A stretch of DNA of 55,320 nt, from the NCBI RefSeq assembly GCF_010820565.1, contig NZ_JAAIJQ010000038.1, positions 1 through 55,320 on the forward strand. The letters are read 5' to 3'. This DNA comes from Thiorhodococcus minor (GTDB lineage: Bacteria > Pseudomonadota > Gammaproteobacteria > Chromatiales > Chromatiaceae). Shown here piece by piece: positions 15,521 to 24,114 of the stretch (position 1 is the stretch's first letter; the number at the start of each line of letters is the position of its first letter). Under the pieces are notes generated by a model. That model searched no databases. It was not told where the DNA came from and worked only from the letters and a program-made list of their open reading frames with translations. The translations under genes and the position numbers were made by a program.

Positions 15521-15594
15521 CAATCTGCGATCTTCGCGGTGCGCTTGGATGACTCTCACAGTCTCTCTCGCTCGTCCACCCGAGGCATCTGCCT

Positions 15595-15852
15595 TTAGGC
15601 AAGCTCGGGTGCCTTGAGCTCCTCGGCCCAGCAGCCGGTCGGGGGGCCGAGGACCAGGTCCTCTCCCTCGAAGCGCACTAGAAAAAGCTCCTTGTCTGGA
15701 TTCTCTTCCAGGTGCCCCACGTTGACGATGACGCCGCGCGTCCCCGCCTTGGCGATGAGGGCGTCCTCGGGCATGTCCGGAATACCCCCGTCGTTGAAGA
15801 TGTCTTGGGCGGCGAGAACCATGTCGCCGGGGTTGAGCTGGGTCAATTCCAT
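15595..15852 (-). CDS. nifZ: Nitrogen fixation protein NifZ
   Basis: An 85-residue NifZ-domain protein; NifZ helps form the second P-cluster of the nitrogenase MoFe protein. The family core is clear: LNPGDMVLAAQDIFNDG, IPDMPEDALIAKAGTRGVIV, NVGHLEENPDKELFLVRFEG and GPPTGCWAEEL. NifZ proteins vary from about 75 to 150 residues, so the length is acceptable. It is transcribed leftward, divergent from nifU, and shares the 228-bp intergenic region that holds a NifA site. No second -24/-12 element facing nifZ was found. Confidence 0.88.
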   Translation of the reverse strand: MELTQLNPGDMVLAAQDIFNDGGIPDMPEDALIAKAGTRGVIVNVGHLEENPDKELFLVRFEGEDLVLGPPTGCWAEELKAPELA

Positions 15853-15899
15853 TCGGGGACTCCCATTGTCGGGTTTATCACTAGACGACCGTCTTTGCC

Positions 15900-15915
15900 T
15901 GTTCCAGAGTCGACA
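15900..15915. promoter_or_regulatory. NifA upstream activator site
   Basis: TGT, ten bases, ACA (TGTTCCAGAGTCGACA) fits the NifA enhancer consensus exactly. It is 62 bp upstream of the -24/-12 promoter for nifU and 48 bp from the nifZ start, so it could serve both. Confidence 0.8.
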
Positions 15916-15977
15916 AAAAGGGCGGTCGTGCGTTGAAAATTATCAATGAACCCGCGTGATTACTGCATCCCAGTCTC

Positions 15978-15993
15978 TGGCATAGGCTTTGCA
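15978..15993 (+). promoter_or_regulatory. Sigma-54 promoter of nifU
   Basis: TGGCATAGGCTTTGCA matches TGGCACG-N4-TTGCW with correct GG-GC spacing. With the NifA site upstream it predicts expression only under nitrogen-fixing conditions. The start site would be about 16005, giving a leader of about 75 bases. Confidence 0.85.
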
Positions 15994-16080
15994 GATTCAT
16001 TGCCAGCTCTTCGCAGCAAAACTTAAGCCATGCGCCCGGCCATCGGAGCGCGCACAAGCCAAAAAAGCAGGAGACACGCC

Positions 16081-16980
16081 ATGTGGGAGTATTCGGAAAA
16101 GGTCCAAGAACACTTCTTCAGCCCCCGCAACGCCGGGGCCGTCGATGAGGCCAATGCCGTCGGTGACGTCGGCTCCCTATCCTGCGGCGATGCACTGCGT
16201 CTGAGCCTCAAGGTCGACCCGGAGACCGAGACCATCTTGGATGCCGGCTTCCAGACCTTCGGCTGCGGCTCCGCCATCGCCTCCAGCTCGGCGCTCACCG
16301 AGATCATCAAGGGCAAGACCCTGGACGAGGCCCTCAAGGTCACCAATCAGGACATCGCCGACTATCTCGACGGCCTGCCGCCCGAGAAGATGCACTGCTC
16401 CGTCATGGGGCGCGAGGCCCTCCAGGCCGCCGTCGCCAACTATCGCGGCGAGGAGTGGAAGGACGATCACGAGGAAGGCGCGCTGGTCTGCAAGTGCTTC
16501 GCCGTCGACTCCGTCCTCATCGAAGACACCATCCGCAACAACAAGCTGAGCACGGTCGAAGAGGTCGCCAACTACACCAAGGCCGGCGGCGGCTGCTCGG
16601 CCTGTCACGAGGCGGTCGAGGAGATCCTGACCAAGGTGATGGCCGAGGCCGGTCAGACCTTCCAGCCGGCGCCGCCCGCACCTGTCGCGGTTGCCGTTCC
16701 GACCGCGCCGATCAAGATGACCAATGTGCAGCGCATCCGCAAGATCGAGGAGGCGCTCGATACCATCCGCCCGAACCTGCACCGCGACCATGGCGACGTC
16801 GAGCTGATCGACGTCGACGGCAAGAACGTCTACGTCAAGATGACGGGCGCCTGCGCCGGCTGCCAAATGGCCGCCGTGACGCTGGAAGGCATCCAGGAGT
16901 GCATCATCAATGCGCTGGGCGAGTTCGTCCGCGTCATGCCAGCCGAGCTGATGCCCATCGCACAGCGCGCCGGCGGCTGA
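16081..16980 (+). CDS. nifU: Fe-S cluster scaffold protein NifU
   Basis: A 299-residue full-length NifU, the scaffold on which Fe-S clusters for nitrogenase are built with sulfur from NifS. Three modules are visible: an N-terminal IscU-like domain ([20 protein letters not shown], with scaffold Cys in LSCGDAL, TFGCGSA and KMHCSVM), a central permanent [2Fe-2S] domain (VCKCFAVDS and GGCSACHEA), and a C-terminal Nfu domain ([20 protein letters not shown]). The start at 16081 matches the conserved MWEYS N-terminus; the frame extends 17 codons upstream but those are not family-like. nifS follows after about 240 bp of repeat DNA. Confidence 0.96.
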   Translation: MWEYSEKVQEHFFSPRNAGAVDEANAVGDVGSLSCGDALRLSLKVDPETETILDAGFQTFGCGSAIASSSALTEIIKGKTLDEALKVTNQDIADYLDGLPPEKMHCSVMGREALQAAVANYRGEEWKDDHEEGALVCKCFAVDSVLIEDTIRNNKLSTVEEVANYTKAGGGCSACHEAVEEILTKVMAEAGQTFQPAPPAPVAVAVPTAPIKMTNVQRIRKIEEALDTIRPNLHRDHGDVELIDVDGKNVYVKMTGACAGCQMAAVTLEGIQECIINALGEFVRVMPAELMPIAQRAGG

Positions 16981-16997
16981 GTTCGAAGAGAGAAACG

Positions 16998-17180
16998 GAA
17001 CCGCAAAGGCGCGAAGGACGCAAAGGGATTTGCCTTCTGGGCTCAGAGTGAGCTCCGCAGTTCGAGGCGCGACCGGGAATCATGCTGGCGCCTCGGTCAC
17101 GATACCCATAGAGGGTACGAGTCACGTCTTGGAAACGACGCATCAAAGTCCTTAGCGCGCTTTGCGCCTTTGCGGTTCGA
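16998..17180. repeat. Paired inverted CGCGAAGG repeats between nifU and nifS
   Basis: The left arm AACCGCAAAGGCGCGAAGGA (16998-17017, continuing CGCAAAGG) and the inverted right arm ending TTTGCGCCTTTGCGGTTCGA (17161-17180) enclose about 130 bp. This has the form of a small non-autonomous element, or a long hairpin in the nifUS transcript. Confidence 0.7.
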
Positions 17181-17222
17181 CGAACGAGCTTGAATCACAC
17201 CTATTTCAGCGGGGCCAGAGCA

Positions 17223-18449
17223 ATGACCACTGACACCGGAACCCAGGGGATCTACTTCGACAACAATGCCACGACCATGGTGGCTCCAGAAGTCGTCGAG
17301 GCCATGCTGCCCTTCTTCACCGAGCAGTTCGGCAACCCCTCCTCCATGCACCTGTTCGGCAACAAGGTCGGCTTCGCGATCAAGCAGGCGCGCCAGCAGG
17401 TCCAGGCGCTGCTCGGCGCCGAGCATGACTCGGAGATCGTCTTCACCTCCTGCGGGACCGAGTCGGACTCCACGGCCATCCTCTCGGCGCTCAAGGCCCA
17501 GCCGGATCGCAAGGAGATCATCACCACGGTGGTCGAGCACCCCGCGGTCCTGGCACTCTGCGAGCATCTGGAGAAGGAAGGCTACAAGGTTCACTACCTG
17601 GAGGTGGACGACAAGGGTCGGCTCGATCTGGATGTCTATCGCAGCCTGCTGTCCAACCAGGTCGCCATCGTCTCCGTCATGTGGGCGAACAACGAGACCG
17701 GCACCCTCTTCCCGGTGCTGGAGATGGCCGAGATGGCCAAGGCCGTCGGCGTGCTCTTCCACACGGATGCGGTGCAGGCGGTCGGCAAGCTGCCGATCGA
17801 TCTCAAGCGCTCGTCCATCGACATGCTCTCTCTGTCCGGCCACAAGCTGCATGCCCCCAAGGGCGTCGGCGTCCTCTACCTGCGCCGCAACACCCGCTTC
17901 CGTCCGCTGCTGCGCGGTGGTCATCAGGAGCGCGGCCGCCGCGCCGGGACCGAGAACACCGCCGCCATCGTCGCACTCGGCAAGGCCTGCGAGATGGCGA
18001 TGGAGCACATGGACCACGAGCAGACCGTCGTCCGCACCCTGCGCGACCGGCTGGAGGAAGGCATCATCGCCGCCGTGCCCCACAGCTTCGTCACCGGCGA
18101 CCCGAGCAACCGCCTGCCCAACACGGCCAACATCGCCTTCGAGTACATCGAGGGAGAGGCCATCCTGCTGCTGCTGAACAAGCTCGGCATCGCCGCCTCC
18201 AGCGGCTCGGCCTGCACCTCAGGCTCGCTCGAGCCCTCGCACGTCATGCGCGCCATGGGCATCCCCTACACGGCCGCGCACGGCACCACCCGCTTCTCGC
18301 TCTCGCGCTACAACACCATGGCCGAGGTCGAGCGCGTCATCGAGGCCGTGCCGCCCATCGTCGCCCAGCTGCGCAAGCTCTCGCCCTACTGGGGCGAGAA
18401 CGGCCCGGTCGAGGAGCCAGAGAAGGCCTTCGCGCCGGCCTACGCCTAA
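17223..18449 (+). CDS. nifS: Cysteine desulfurase NifS
   Basis: A 408-residue PLP-dependent desulfurase that takes sulfur from cysteine and passes it to NifU. The N-terminus GIYFDNNATTMVAPEVVEAM is typical of NifS. The PLP lysine sits in LSLSGHKLHAPKGVGVLYLR, preceded by TDAVQAVGKLPID, and the persulfide Cys in ASSGSACTSGSLEPSHVM. The arginine-rich GGHQERGRRAGTENTAAI loop contacts substrate. I use the ATG at 17223; a TTG at 17190 would add 11 residues. No separate -24/-12 promoter is evident, so it is probably co-transcribed from the nifU promoter. Confidence 0.95.
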   Translation: MTTDTGTQGIYFDNNATTMVAPEVVEAMLPFFTEQFGNPSSMHLFGNKVGFAIKQARQQVQALLGAEHDSEIVFTSCGTESDSTAILSALKAQPDRKEIITTVVEHPAVLALCEHLEKEGYKVHYLEVDDKGRLDLDVYRSLLSNQVAIVSVMWANNETGTLFPVLEMAEMAKAVGVLFHTDAVQAVGKLPIDLKRSSIDMLSLSGHKLHAPKGVGVLYLRRNTRFRPLLRGGHQERGRRAGTENTAAIVALGKACEMAMEHMDHEQTVVRTLRDRLEEGIIAAVPHSFVTGDPSNRLPNTANIAFEYIEGEAILLLLNKLGIAASSGSACTSGSLEPSHVMRAMGIPYTAAHGTTRFSLSRYNTMAEVERVIEAVPPIVAQLRKLSPYWGENGPVEEPEKAFAPAYA

Positions 18450-19084
18450 CCGCCTTGGCGATTGGCTCGGCACTCACCCGAGCGCGGGCTGCCGCGCGGC
18501 GCAAGTCGGACGCCGCGCGGCAGGCGCTTCTGGGGTATCGCTCTCCAATAGAGCACCTGTCGCGCATCTTCCCCACCCAATGAGCCCCAGGAGGGCAGTC
18601 AGCCGCCGGCCGCTGGCTTGTCGATACAGTCTCCAAGCTCAACGACGGCCCCAGACGCGCCCGCTTCGAGCTCGCCCGCGAGCGAGCGAGACCCCGCCTA
18701 CCCCAGGCACGTTCCCCCCCTCCACCTGACGCCTCAATGTCCGAGCCGCCTGCCCCCGAAGGACCAGAGCGGCGCAGCACCTCGCCGCGGGATGCTGCCC
18801 TCGCAGCGCGACTGGCCCTCAAAGCAATCTAAGACATTGAAAGAATTAATCGGCGCACAATTGACGCTAATCGGCGCGCACTGAAGAATCCCAGCGCTTC
18901 GACGCCCCGCACGCGCATTGACCACGCAACGAACGGCAATACCCCGCCAACCCTGGCCGGGGCGAATGGCGTGTGCGCCTTTGTACAAGAGCGAAGACAA
19001 CCTCGCTGGCTCCCTGTCACGCAGGCATTCGGCGCCCATCAACAGGTCCGAGTCAATCGGCCCTAATCAATCGAAGGAAACTCC
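18450..19084. other. 635-bp intergenic region upstream of the acetate-permease genes
   Basis: No supported gene. It contains a GC-rich palindrome after nifS (GCCGCGCGGCG and CGCCGCGCGG at about 18490-18521) and, at 18847 and 18868, a direct repeat TAATCGGCGC spaced 21 bp, two helical turns, in a locally A/T-rich stretch. That spacing suits an operator or promoter for the downstream genes. Short frames here lack codon bias. Confidence 0.4.
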
Positions 19085-19393
19085 ATGCAACAAGAGTCGG
19101 TCGATGCCATCAAGGCAAGCCCGCGCTACCAGGAGCTCGTGCGCTCGCGCAAGCGATTCGCCTGGCTGCTGACGATCATCATCCTCGCCATCTACTATGG
19201 CTTCATCCTGACGATCGCCTTCGCCCCCTCCTGGCTGGGAACGCCCGTCGTCGAAGGCGCGACCACCACCATCGGCATGCCCATCGGCGTGATCATCATC
19301 GTCGCCGCCTTCGTCCTGACCGGCATCTATGTCGCCAAGGCCAACAGCAAGTTCGACGCTCTGACCAAGGCCGTCCGGGAGGAGCTGCAATGA
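19085..19393 (+). CDS. DUF485 (YjcH-like) small inner-membrane protein
   Basis: A 102-residue protein with two hydrophobic helices ([20 protein letters not shown] and [20 protein letters not shown]) and a charged N-terminus. This is the DUF485 family, nearly always encoded directly upstream of ActP-type cation/acetate symporters; its function is not settled. Its stop overlaps the actP start as ATGA, implying coupled translation. The ATG at 19085 follows GAAGGAA. Confidence 0.9.
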   Translation: MQQESVDAIKASPRYQELVRSRKRFAWLLTIIILAIYYGFILTIAFAPSWLGTPVVEGATTTIGMPIGVIIIVAAFVLTGIYVAKANSKFDALTKAVREELQ

Positions 19394-21120
19394 GGCGCTA
19401 TGCGACCTGGGGCGTGCTGCTCGCACTGCTGACACCCTTCATGCTCATGGCCGCGCCGGCCCTGAGCGGCGCCGTCGAGAGACAGGCGATCAACTACACC
19501 GCCATTTACATGTTCCTGATCTTCGTCGCCGGGACCATGGGCATCACCTACTGGGCGGCCAAGCGCACCCGCTCCGCCAAGGACTTCTACACCGCCGGCG
19601 GCGGCATCACCGGCTTCCAGAACGGCCTTGCCATCGCCGGCGACTTCATGTCGGCGGCCTCCTTTCTGGGTATCTCCGGATTGGTGTTCGCCTCCGGCTA
19701 CGATGGCCTCATCTACTCCATCGGCTTCCTGGTCGGCTGGCCGGTGATCATGTTCCTCATCGCCGAGCAGATCCGTAACCTGGGCAAATTCACCTTCGCC
19801 GACGTCAGCTCCTACCGTTTCGGTCAGACCGAGATCCGCACCATGGCGGCCATCTCTTCGCTGGTCGTGGTCGCCTTCTACCTCATCGCGCAGATGGTGG
19901 GTGCCGGCAAGCTGATCCAACTGCTCTTCGGCCTGGATTACTGGATCGCCGTAGTCATCGTCGGCGGTCTCATGATGGTCTATGTCATCTTCGGCGGCAT
20001 GACCGCAACCACCTGGGTGCAGATCATCAAGGCGGTGCTGCTGCTGTCCGGCGCGACCTTCATGGCCATCGCCGCGCTCGCCACCTTCGGCTTCTCGCCC
20101 GAGGAGATGTTCCGTCAGGCCGTCGAGGCGCATCCGAAGGGCGCCGCCATCATGTCGCCCGGCTCGCTCGTCACCGATCCGATCAACGCCATCTCGCTGG
20201 GACTGGCGCTCATGTTCGGAACCGCCGGCCTGCCGCACATCCTGATGCGCTTCTTTACCGTGCCGGATGCCAAGGAGGCGCGGAAATCGGTCTTCTACGC
20301 GACTGGTTTCATCGGCTACTTCTACATTCTGACCTTCATCATCGGCTTCGCGGCCATCGTGCTGCTGCTCCAACATCCCGAGTTCTACAAGCCCGAAGCC
20401 ATCGCCGCGGACGGTAGCATCATCAAGGGGCAGCTCATTGCCGGTCTGAACGGAGGAACCAACATGGTCGCCATCCGTTTGGCCGAGGCCGTCGGCGGCA
20501 ATCTCTTCCTGGGCTTCATCTCGGCCGTCGCCTTCGCCACCATCCTTGCCGTCGTCTCGGGTCTGACGCTGGCCGGTGCGTCCGCCATCTCGCATGATCT
20601 CTACGCCAGCGTCATCGCGCGCGGGCGGAGCAATGAGAAGACCGAGATCCGCGTGTCCAAGATCGCAACCTTCATGCTGGGCTTGGTCGCCATCGGTCTG
20701 GGGATCGCCTTCGAGAGCCAGAATGTTGCCTTCATGGTCGGCCTCGCCTTCGCGATCGCGGCGAGCGCCAACTTCCCGGTCCTGGCCGCCTCGATCTTCT
20801 GGAGCAAGATGACCACCCGTGGCGCACTGGTCGGCGGCTTCGTCGGACTGATCTCGGCCGTGGTGCTGACCATCCTGTCCAAGGCGGTCTGGGGCGACGT
20901 GCTGGGGCACACCGCCATGATCGATGGAAAGGAAGTGGCGGTTGGGCTCATCTCGCTCAACAACCCGGCGATCATCTCCATGCCGCTGGCATTCGCCTTT
21001 ATCTGGATCGCATCCCTGACGGACAGCTCGGAGCGCGCGAAGCGTGAGCGCATCGCCTTCGAGGCACAGAAGGTCAGGTGTGAGACTGGGATTGGCGCGG
21101 AGGGTGCGACGGCGCACTAG
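19390..21120 (+). CDS. actP: Cation/acetate symporter ActP
   Basis: A 576-residue sodium:solute symporter (SSS family) that takes up acetate or related short carboxylates with a cation. It has about 13 membrane segments; family marks are [60 protein letters not shown] and [20 protein letters not shown]. The start overlaps the DUF485 gene by 4 bp. Acetate uptake fits photoheterotrophic growth of purple bacteria. The extended basic/hydrophilic tail ends close to a hairpin that may terminate the operon. Substrate is inferred from family and the DUF485 partner. Confidence 0.9.
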   Translation: MRRYATWGVLLALLTPFMLMAAPALSGAVERQAINYTAIYMFLIFVAGTMGITYWAAKRTRSAKDFYTAGGGITGFQNGLAIAGDFMSAASFLGISGLVFASGYDGLIYSIGFLVGWPVIMFLIAEQIRNLGKFTFADVSSYRFGQTEIRTMAAISSLVVVAFYLIAQMVGAGKLIQLLFGLDYWIAVVIVGGLMMVYVIFGGMTATTWVQIIKAVLLLSGATFMAIAALATFGFSPEEMFRQAVEAHPKGAAIMSPGSLVTDPINAISLGLALMFGTAGLPHILMRFFTVPDAKEARKSVFYATGFIGYFYILTFIIGFAAIVLLLQHPEFYKPEAIAADGSIIKGQLIAGLNGGTNMVAIRLAEAVGGNLFLGFISAVAFATILAVVSGLTLAGASAISHDLYASVIARGRSNEKTEIRVSKIATFMLGLVAIGLGIAFESQNVAFMVGLAFAIAASANFPVLAASIFWSKMTTRGALVGGFVGLISAVVLTILSKAVWGDVLGHTAMIDGKEVAVGLISLNNPAIISMPLAFAFIWIASLTDSSERAKRERIAFEAQKVRCETGIGAEGATAH

Positions 21121-21192
21121 GCGACCGCCGCCATCATCCGACAGGCCCGAGGCGAGGCAACGCTCGCCGAGGGTCGCCTGGAAGCCAGTCGA

Positions 21193-21210
21193 CGGGGCCG
21201 CAAGGCCCCG
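21193..21210 (+). terminator. Hairpin downstream of actP
   Basis: CGGGGCC, GCAA tetraloop, GGCCCCG. A strong short stem, but followed by GATTCGTTCT rather than a U run, so intrinsic termination is uncertain. Confidence 0.4.
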
Positions 21211-21236
21211 GATTCGTTCTAGCCTGTAATGACCAA

Positions 21237-21351
21237 CTGAGCTGCGAAGAGCGCGAAACCAGAGGACGCCCTGCGACGGCGATCATGGTCCTTCAGCAGC
21301 GAACGCGCCCGCACCCGTCGCCCCAATCTCCTTCGCGCCTTTGCGGCTCAA
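21237..21351. repeat. Paired inverted CGCGAAGG repeats between actP and soxB
   Basis: Degenerate left copy CTGAGCTGCGAAGAGCGCGA (21237-21256) and inverted right copy CTCCTTCGCGCCTTTGCGGC (21328-21347) flank about 70 bp in the gap between two convergent genes. Confidence 0.6.
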
Positions 21352-21384
21352 ATCACCGATTTCAGGACCCGCAAGCCGCACCGC

Positions 21385-23166
21385 TCAGACAGTCACCGGA
21401 TAGTCAGAAATGCCCGGGTTTCCCGAGACGTTCTTGAGCTTCGGCGTATTGAGCCGGGTGATCTTGACCGTCTTGACGTCGCGCAAGTAGGTCGCGACGG
21501 TCTCCCAGATCGGCTCGCCCGGCGATTGGCTGCCGACCGTGGCCCAGCCCGCGACCACGTAGGTCTTGTCCGGCTCGATCTCGGTCCCGTCATCCAGCGT
21601 CATGTCCTGAATGCGCTCGCCGATGCCCGCGCTCGGATCGCACACGTAGTTGAGACCACCCACCCGCACCATGTCGCCGCCCTGCTGGACGTAGGGATCC
21701 GGGTTGAAGAGGTTGTCGCAGACATCCTCCAGGATGGCCTTGATCTCGGCACCTCTCAGCTCGCGCCGATAGGTCTCCGGATAGGTGATGCAGGTCTGGT
21801 CCATCACATTGTCCATGGTGATGGCCTGGCCAGGCAGAACGGTCGTGCCCCAGCGGAAGCCGGGCGAAAGGCTGATCTGGGCGTCGTGGACCTTGAGCAG
21901 GGCGTCGCAGATGACCTGGTCGAAGGTGCCGTTGAAGTTGCCGCGCCGATAGAGCAGCTCATCGGCGGTCGCCAGCTTCTCTTCCAGCTTGTCCTTGTAG
22001 GGCGCGCGAACGCCGGCGATGTAATCGACCATGGCCGCGTCCGGCTCGAGCAGGTTGGAGAAGACCGGCAGCAGCCGATAGCGGTAGTCGCGCAGCTTGC
22101 CGTCCTTGACGTCGAGGTCCATGACGCCGACGAACTTGCCGTTCGAGCCGGCGTTGGTGACCAGGGTCTTGCCGCCTGGGTTCTCCACCACACTGGGCGC
22201 AGGCACGCCGTCATGGGTGTGGCCGCCGAAGATGACGTCGATGCCGGTCACGCGCGAGGCCATCTTCAAGTCGACATCCATGCCATTGTGCGAGAGCACC
22301 ACGACCAGCGCCGGGCTCTCCTTCCCGCGGACCTCGTCGACGATCTCCTGCATGCGCCCGTCTTGGATACCGAAGGTCCAGTCCGGGATGAAGCGCTGCG
22401 GGTTGGCGATGGGCGTATAGGGGAAGGCCTGACCGATGACCGCGACCTTGACGCCGCCGATCTCCTTGATGGTGTAGGGCTCGAACGCCAGGCCGCGATC
22501 CTCGTCGAAGCCGGCGAAATCCTCGAAGCGATAGTCGAACAGCGCCTCCTCGCGCACCTTGACGTTCTGGGCGACGAAATCGCCCTTGAAGGCGCCGACG
22601 TTGCGAATGACCTCGTCGTCGCGATAGGTGAACTCCCAGTGCCCGGTCATGACGTCGACGCCGAGCAGATTGCAGGCGCCCACCATGTCCATGCCCCGCG
22701 TCCAATAGGCGGTGCCCGAGCCCTGCCAGGTGTCGCCACCGTCGAGCAGCAGGCTATTGCCGTCGCCAGCACCCGCGCGCAGCCGATCGACCAGCGTCTT
22801 GAGGTGCGCGAAACCCCCGACCGAGCCGAACGTCTCCGCGCCCGCTACATAGTCGAGGTAGGTGAAGGCGTGCGATTCGATTCCGCCAGGCGGGATGTCG
22901 AAGTATTTCAGCAGATGCTCGCCGACGAGATGAGGTGGCTTGCCCATCGCCGGGCCGATCCCTATGTTGACGTTTGGCTCGCGGAAGTAGATCGGGTTGA
23001 GCTGCGCATGGGTATCCGTGATATGGAGCAGGCGTAGGTTGCCGAACTTGGGAATCTCGTAGAGATCAGACGGCTTCTTCTGCGCCGCGCGCGCGGACAT
23101 GGGAAGCATTCCGGCGGCTCCGGCCAGGCTCATGAGTCTGATGAATTCGCGTCGGGATAGGGACAT
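21385..23166 (-). CDS. soxB: Thiosulfate oxidation protein SoxB (sulfate thiol esterase)
   Basis: A 593-residue periplasmic dimanganese hydrolase that releases sulfate from the SoxYZ carrier arm. A Tat-type signal (SRREFIRLMSLAGAAGML) starts the protein. The metallophosphoesterase domain shows HITDTHAQLNPIYFREPNV, LLDGGDTWQGSGTAYWTRG, MTGHWEFTYRDDEVIRN, VVVLSHNGMDVDLKMA and IFGGHTHDGVPAP, which supply the metal ligands; the C-terminal 5'-nucleotidase-type domain follows (about 390-590). It is transcribed away from soxXAKL across a 408-bp region. A GGAGG lies 11 bp before the start. soxYZ and soxCD are not in the window; absence of soxCD would match sulfur-globule-forming purple bacteria. Confidence 0.96.
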   Translation of the reverse strand: MSLSRREFIRLMSLAGAAGMLPMSARAAQKKPSDLYEIPKFGNLRLLHITDTHAQLNPIYFREPNVNIGIGPAMGKPPHLVGEHLLKYFDIPPGGIESHAFTYLDYVAGAETFGSVGGFAHLKTLVDRLRAGAGDGNSLLLDGGDTWQGSGTAYWTRGMDMVGACNLLGVDVMTGHWEFTYRDDEVIRNVGAFKGDFVAQNVKVREEALFDYRFEDFAGFDEDRGLAFEPYTIKEIGGVKVAVIGQAFPYTPIANPQRFIPDWTFGIQDGRMQEIVDEVRGKESPALVVVLSHNGMDVDLKMASRVTGIDVIFGGHTHDGVPAPSVVENPGGKTLVTNAGSNGKFVGVMDLDVKDGKLRDYRYRLLPVFSNLLEPDAAMVDYIAGVRAPYKDKLEEKLATADELLYRRGNFNGTFDQVICDALLKVHDAQISLSPGFRWGTTVLPGQAITMDNVMDQTCITYPETYRRELRGAEIKAILEDVCDNLFNPDPYVQQGGDMVRVGGLNYVCDPSAGIGERIQDMTLDDGTEIEPDKTYVVAGWATVGSQSPGEPIWETVATYLRDVKTVKITRLNTPKLKNVSGNPGISDYPVTV

Positions 23167-23574
23167 TAACGGATGATCCTCCGATGTGCTCGTTCAGACG
23201 AGCTTGCTATTGGGATTCTTTTCGATCTCGTCGGGCAATTGCAGCTGGCGCGCCCGCTTCTATGTTCGGCCGAGTCGAGCGTTTACCAACCGACGGTCCG
23301 CCGCCCTGAAAGCGGTACGCAGACGACGCTCCGAGACGCGCGTCGCCTCGATCGCAGGGCTGGCATCTGATGGCGGAACCCATGCTAGGATTCGACACCA
23401 GGTGTGGCCGAGACGCACGCAGTACAGCACGATAACAAGACTACGGGCCACCCACTGAAAGGCGGATGACCTTTCGCTCTTAGACCGAGAGGGACTCAGG
23501 CAAATCAAGCAGACTCAGACGAGTCGCGCAGGCTTAGACGAGTCGAAAAATAGAGTACCGAGGAGGTTTCGCAT
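23167..23574. other. Divergent soxB/soxX control region
   Basis: This 408-bp region must hold both sox promoters. AGACGAGTCG occurs at 23517 and 23536 (19 bp apart) near soxX, and a related CAGACGAGCT lies near soxB (about 23196). I see no supported gene in it. Confidence 0.55.
23517..23545. promoter_or_regulatory. Direct repeat upstream of soxX
   Basis: AGACGAGTCG at 23517-23526 and 23536-23545, 30 bp before the soxX start. Possible operator half-sites or leader element; the binding protein is unknown. Confidence 0.4.
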
Positions 23575-23961
23575 ATGTTGTTCTTCCGCTCATCCAGGCC
23601 AGGCCTGCTTGCGCTGTCGCTCGGCGTCTCGACGCTCGCGGCGGGCCCCGCACTCGCGGCCGATATGCCACCGAACATCCAGCTGAACGGAGACGCAGAG
23701 GCAGGCGAGCTCGTGGCCAACGACCGCGCAAAAGGTAACTGCGTCGCCTGTCACGCCATGCCTGGGGCGGAAAGCCCTGGCGCCATCGGCCCGGTGCTGG
23801 TCGCCGTGCAAACGCGCTTCCCGACCAAAAAGGCGCTCGCCCGGCAGATCTGGGATGCCACAACGAAGAATCCTGAGGCCGTCATGCCGCCCTTCGGCAA
23901 GCACGAGATCCTTACGAACAAGGAGTTCGTGGACGTCGTCGAGTACATCTGGTCGCTTTAG
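23575..23961 (+). CDS. soxX: Thiosulfate oxidation cytochrome c subunit SoxX
   Basis: A 128-residue periplasmic monohaem cytochrome c, the small subunit of SoxXA, which oxidatively couples thiosulfate to SoxYZ. A signal peptide (LLALSLGVSTLAAGPALAAD) is followed by the haem site Cys56-Val-Ala-Cys59-His60 (GNCVACHAMPGAESPGAIGP). Met103 in EAVMPPFGKHEILT is the likely distal ligand and EFVDVVEYIWSL the C-terminal helix. The start follows a strong GAGGAGG. soxA is 153 bp downstream. Haem attachment would use the ccm system encoded about 5 kb to the right. Confidence 0.94.
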   Translation: MLFFRSSRPGLLALSLGVSTLAAGPALAADMPPNIQLNGDAEAGELVANDRAKGNCVACHAMPGAESPGAIGPVLVAVQTRFPTKKALARQIWDATTKNPEAVMPPFGKHEILTNKEFVDVVEYIWSL

Positions 23962-24114
23962 CCATGGGTCGAGCCCTGTCCGCCGAGCATGGCCGCGGCA
24001 GTCAGCTCGCCATGGCCCATGCGCCGCGTGCCCACCGTCCCTTCCGCGAGCCCGCGGAAGCCCATCGCGCGGCGGCGCATCTAAAGCGACGAACACCTTG
24101 AGGCAGCCTAAGTC

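Noticed and set aside
15853-15900. A second -24/-12 promoter facing nifZ
   Set aside because: No TGG-N9/10-GC arrangement with correct spacing was found on the minus strand of this gap.
17190-17222. Upstream TTG start for nifS
   Set aside because: The extra 11 residues do not resemble NifS N-termini, whereas the ATG at 17223 yields a typical one.
19327-21117. A 596-codon open frame antisense to the acetate symporter
   Set aside because: It mirrors a clear ActP gene; the product is a His/Asp/Gly-rich composition typical of antisense frames in GC-rich DNA.
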